Of a stretch of 5,547 bases of DNA, positions 3,822 to 5,547 are shown in pieces. The notes under the pieces were generated by a model. That model was given only the letters and a program-made list of their open reading frames with translations, had not been told where the DNA came from and made no database searches. Within the stretch, counting starts at the first letter, position 1, and the number at the start of each line of letters is the position of its first letter. The DNA is from an uncultured Propionibacteriaceae bacterium. GTDB lineage: Bacteria > Actinomycetota > Actinomycetes > Propionibacteriales > Propionibacteriaceae. The position numbers were made by a program, and so were the translations under genes. The stretch covers positions 1 through 5,547 of the forward strand of contig CALMAD010000116.1 in assembly GCA_937859105.1 (NCBI GenBank), given 5' to 3'.

Positions 3822-5447
3822 ATGGACGGAATCTGTGACGTCCCCATCATCAGCAACGTCTGCGACGTCGCCGGCGAGACCGCCGCGACGCTGATCAGCG
3901 CCCCATTCGACTGGCTCGCCCAGGCCATCGGGCAGGCCGCGTCCTGGATGTTCCAGGGCGTGTGGTGGCTGTTCGACACCACCACCCTGGTCGACCTGAC
4001 CGCACCCGGCTACATCACCGTCTACAACGTGATGTTCGGGATCGCGATCTTCATCATGCTGATCTTCTTCTGCCTGCAGCTGATCACCGGGCTCATCCGC
4101 CGCGACCCGTCCGCGCTGTCCCGCGCCGCCCTCGGGCTCGCACGCAGCGTCCTCGGATCCTTCCTCGTACTCACCCTCACCATTACGCTGCTGGAAGTCG
4201 TCGACCAGCTCACCATCGGGGTCATCCAGGCCACCGGCACGACGCTGGAGGAGATGGGGGTAAAGATCGGGCTCCTGGTCGCCGGGCTGACCGCCATCAA
4301 CCTCACCGCACCGGGAGCGGGGGCGATCATCACGATCTTCCTGTCGTTCCTCGCCCTCACCGCCGCGGCGATCGTCTGGTTCAGCCTGCTGATCCGCAAG
4401 GCGCTCATCCTCGTTGGCGTCGTCCTGGCCCCGATCGCCCTGTCCGGCGGGGCATGGGATGCCACCCGGGGGTGGTTCGGGAAGTGGGCGAGCTTCGTGC
4501 TCGCGCTGATCTTCTCCAAGCTCGTCATCGCCGTGGTGTTCCTCGTCGCGATCAACCAGACCAACGCCCCGATCGACTTCGACCTCGCCTCGATCGCCGA
4601 CCCCGTCGCCGGCATCGTGCTCATGTTCGTCGCGGCGTTCGCGCCCTACATGGTCTACAAGTTCATCTCCTTCGTCGGCTTCGACATGTACCACGTCATG
4701 TCCGCAGAGCAAGAGGCCAAGCAGTCGATGAACCGGCCGCTGCCCATGCCGGGAAAGCCCGACGGTCCGGCCCCGAAGCAGGTCCTCGACGGCTCCGGCG
4801 ACCAAGGCCCCGGCGGCAACACTGGTGGCGGGCCTGGCGGACCTCCGCCCCCGCCGCCGGGAGGCGGAGGCGGACCCGGTTCGCCCGCATCCGCCCCGGC
4901 GGGAGCCGCAGGGGCAGGGTCTACGGGAGCGGCATCCACCGGCGGAGCAGCAGCCGGTGCAGGGGGTGGTGCCGCGGGAGGCGGCGCGGCCGCAGGCGCG
5001 GGTGCCGGTGCTGGTGCGACTGCCGGGCCGATCGGGATCGCGGCGGTCGCGGGTGCGAAGGTCGCCAAGGGCGCCGCGGAGGCGGGACCGAAGCTCGGTG
5101 GTGCGATCGGCCGCAGCGCGGAAGGGCACGCGTCGGCGGCCCAGGAAGGTCAGACTCCGCCGCCGGCGGGCCAGCAGCAACGTCCCGACCAGTCGCGCAC
5201 GGCGGCTCCGCCGCAGCAGGCAACTGCGGGTCAGCAGGTCGCGCCACCGGCAGACGCCGCGCGCGGAGCCCAGCCTCCGGCGACCGCGCAGTCGCAGCCG
5301 CCGGCCCAGAGGCCTGGCGCTTCGCAGCGCACGTCCCCGCCCGCATCACCGCCACAGCAGCCGCCCGCCGCGATGCCGACGCCGCAGGAGTCACGCACCT
5401 CACCACCACCAGCGGCGCCGCCCCCGACGGATCCGGGCAAGCGGTAA
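3822..5447 (+). CDS. TrbL/VirB6-like conjugal transfer channel protein with Gly/Ala/Pro-rich tail
   Basis: A 541-residue polytopic membrane protein. The ATG at 3822 follows AGGAGG (3808-3813) by eight bases. An amphipathic Trp-rich segment (about 31-51) precedes about six hydrophobic helices at roughly 64-92, 108-128, 148-165, 168-205 (possibly two, broken by RK at 192-193), 222-244 and 261-283. The block from RKALILVGVVLAPIALSGGA (192-211) through WDATRGWFGKW to the helix with FSKLVIAVVFLVA is typical of the TrbL/VirB6 channel core in actinobacterial elements, and is the main basis for the call. Members of this family form the inner-membrane channel of type IV secretion systems. Residues about 284-541 are predicted cytoplasmic and low in complexity, first Gly/Ala-rich, then Gln/Pro/Ala-rich, ending in PTDPGKR. 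Gram-positive VirB6-like proteins often carry long tails thought to contact other machine parts. Confidence 0.9.
   Translation: MDGICDVPIISNVCDVAGETAATLISAPFDWLAQAIGQAASWMFQGVWWLFDTTTLVDLTAPGYITVYNVMFGIAIFIMLIFFCLQLITGLIRRDPSALSRAALGLARSVLGSFLVLTLTITLLEVVDQLTIGVIQATGTTLEEMGVKIGLLVAGLTAINLTAPGAGAIITIFLSFLALTAAAIVWFSLLIRKALILVGVVLAPIALSGGAWDATRGWFGKWASFVLALIFSKLVIAVVFLVAINQTNAPIDFDLASIADPVAGIVLMFVAAFAPYMVYKFISFVGFDMYHVMSAEQEAKQSMNRPLPMPGKPDGPAPKQVLDGSGDQGPGGNTGGGPGGPPPPPPGGGGGPGSPASAPAGAAGAGSTGAASTGGAAAGAGGGAAGGGAAAGAGAGAGATAGPIGIAAVAGAKVAKGAAEAGPKLGGAIGRSAEGHASAAQEGQTPPPAGQQQRPDQSRTAAPPQQATAGQQVAPPADAARGAQPPATAQSQPPAQRPGASQRTSPPASPPQQPPAAMPTPQESRTSPPPAAPPPTDPGKR
4803..5444 (+). repeat. Low-complexity region encoding the Gly/Ala/Pro/Gln-rich tail
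   Basis: This encodes residues 328-541 of the TrbL-like protein. It contains a PPPPPP run (341-346), GAGAGAGA (392-399), many GGA/AAG steps, then QQ and PP clusters. A short less repetitive island (about 402-434, GPIGIAAVAGAKVAKGAAEA) interrupts it and could be a helix or contact site. The very high G+C of this stretch explains the long open frames on the other strand. Confidence 0.75.
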
Positions 5448-5547
5448 CCGCCCCACCTGCCACGTCGAGAGGAGGTGAGCTCGCCCGCCCGGAAGCGGCG
5501 GCACCCTGCCGGTCAGCTGTAGCGACCTGACCCGGCCCGGGCGCCGC
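5448..5547 (+). other. 3' intergenic end with strong SD-like site and mini-ORF
   Basis: No convincing gene lies in the last 100 bases. AGAGGAGGTGA (5468-5478) is a near-perfect anti-16S match, but no ATG, GTG or TTG lies in the usual window after it. The only nearby start is a GTG overlapping it (5475), opening a 15-codon frame (VSSPARKRRHPAGQL, stop TAG 5520-5522). CCCACCTG (5452-5459) is a one-mismatch version of the leader motif. GCCCGGGC (5535-5542) is a short palindrome near the right edge. A further transfer gene probably starts beyond the window. Confidence 0.4.

Noticed and set aside
3801..5180. A 459-codon minus-strand open frame
   Set aside because: It is antisense to the TrbL-like gene; its Asp/Glu/Gly/Arg-rich product mirrors the codon bias of the real gene.
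3962..5530. A 522-codon plus-strand open frame
   Set aside because: It overlaps the TrbL-like gene in another frame, and its Arg/His-rich product has no membrane segments or motifs.
2221..5543. A 14-base inverted match between 2221-2234 and 5530-5543 (CGCCCGGGCCGGGT)
   Set aside because: Both copies are nearly pure G/C and the match does not extend at either end; a match this long is expected roughly by chance in DNA of this composition.
1..5547. CRISPR array, tRNA, rRNA, insertion sequence ends or attachment site
   Set aside because: No regularly spaced repeats, no tRNA-like fold, and no terminal inverted repeats with a transposase or integrase gene were seen.

Overview
The window is high-GC DNA with strong G/C preference at third codon positions, GTG starts, good Shine-Dalgarno sites and compact same-strand gene spacing. 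Together these point to an actinobacterium, possibly one of the Micrococcales (inference). The gene set looks like part of the transfer (type IV secretion-like) region of an actinobacterial integrative conjugative element or conjugative plasmid. No relaxase, coupling ATPase, VirB4-like ATPase, integrase or replication gene is visible, so the element type cannot be fixed from this window.

Layout. Positions 1-107 hold the 5' end of a likely minus-strand gene running off the left edge. Positions 108-331 are a divergent, AT-richer control region with two adjacent perfect palindromes. From 332 to 5447 six plus-strand genes follow, probably one operon: (1) a single-pass membrane protein with a Pro/Thr linker and a C-terminal extracytoplasmic domain, a VirB8/TcpC-like candidate; (2) a membrane-anchored peptidoglycan hydrolase joining a lysozyme-like half to an M23 endopeptidase half; (3) a small two-helix membrane protein; (4) a soluble, internally duplicated protein of unknown function whose true start is unclear; (5) a second small two-helix membrane protein, paralogous to gene 3; (6) a TrbL/VirB6-like polytopic channel protein with a long Gly/Ala/Pro-rich cytoplasmic tail. 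The last 100 bases hold no convincing gene, only a strong ribosome-binding-like site and a 15-codon mini-ORF.

How they may work together (inference from the general plan of Gram-positive conjugation machines): gene 2 opens the cell wall, gene 6 forms the inner-membrane channel, gene 1 is a scaffold on the outer face of the membrane, and genes 3 and 5 are the best candidates for a VirB2/TrbC-like small subunit. An ATPase gene would be expected downstream.

The least expected observations are: an 8-base motif (CGCACCTG) found only three times, always in the leaders of genes 1, 3 and 5; a long RNA hairpin directly before the ribosome-binding site of gene 5; and gene 4, which lies in the same frame as gene 3 behind one TGA and has no canonical start codon at its apparent N-terminus, although an internal sequence duplication shows that this N-terminus belongs to the protein.
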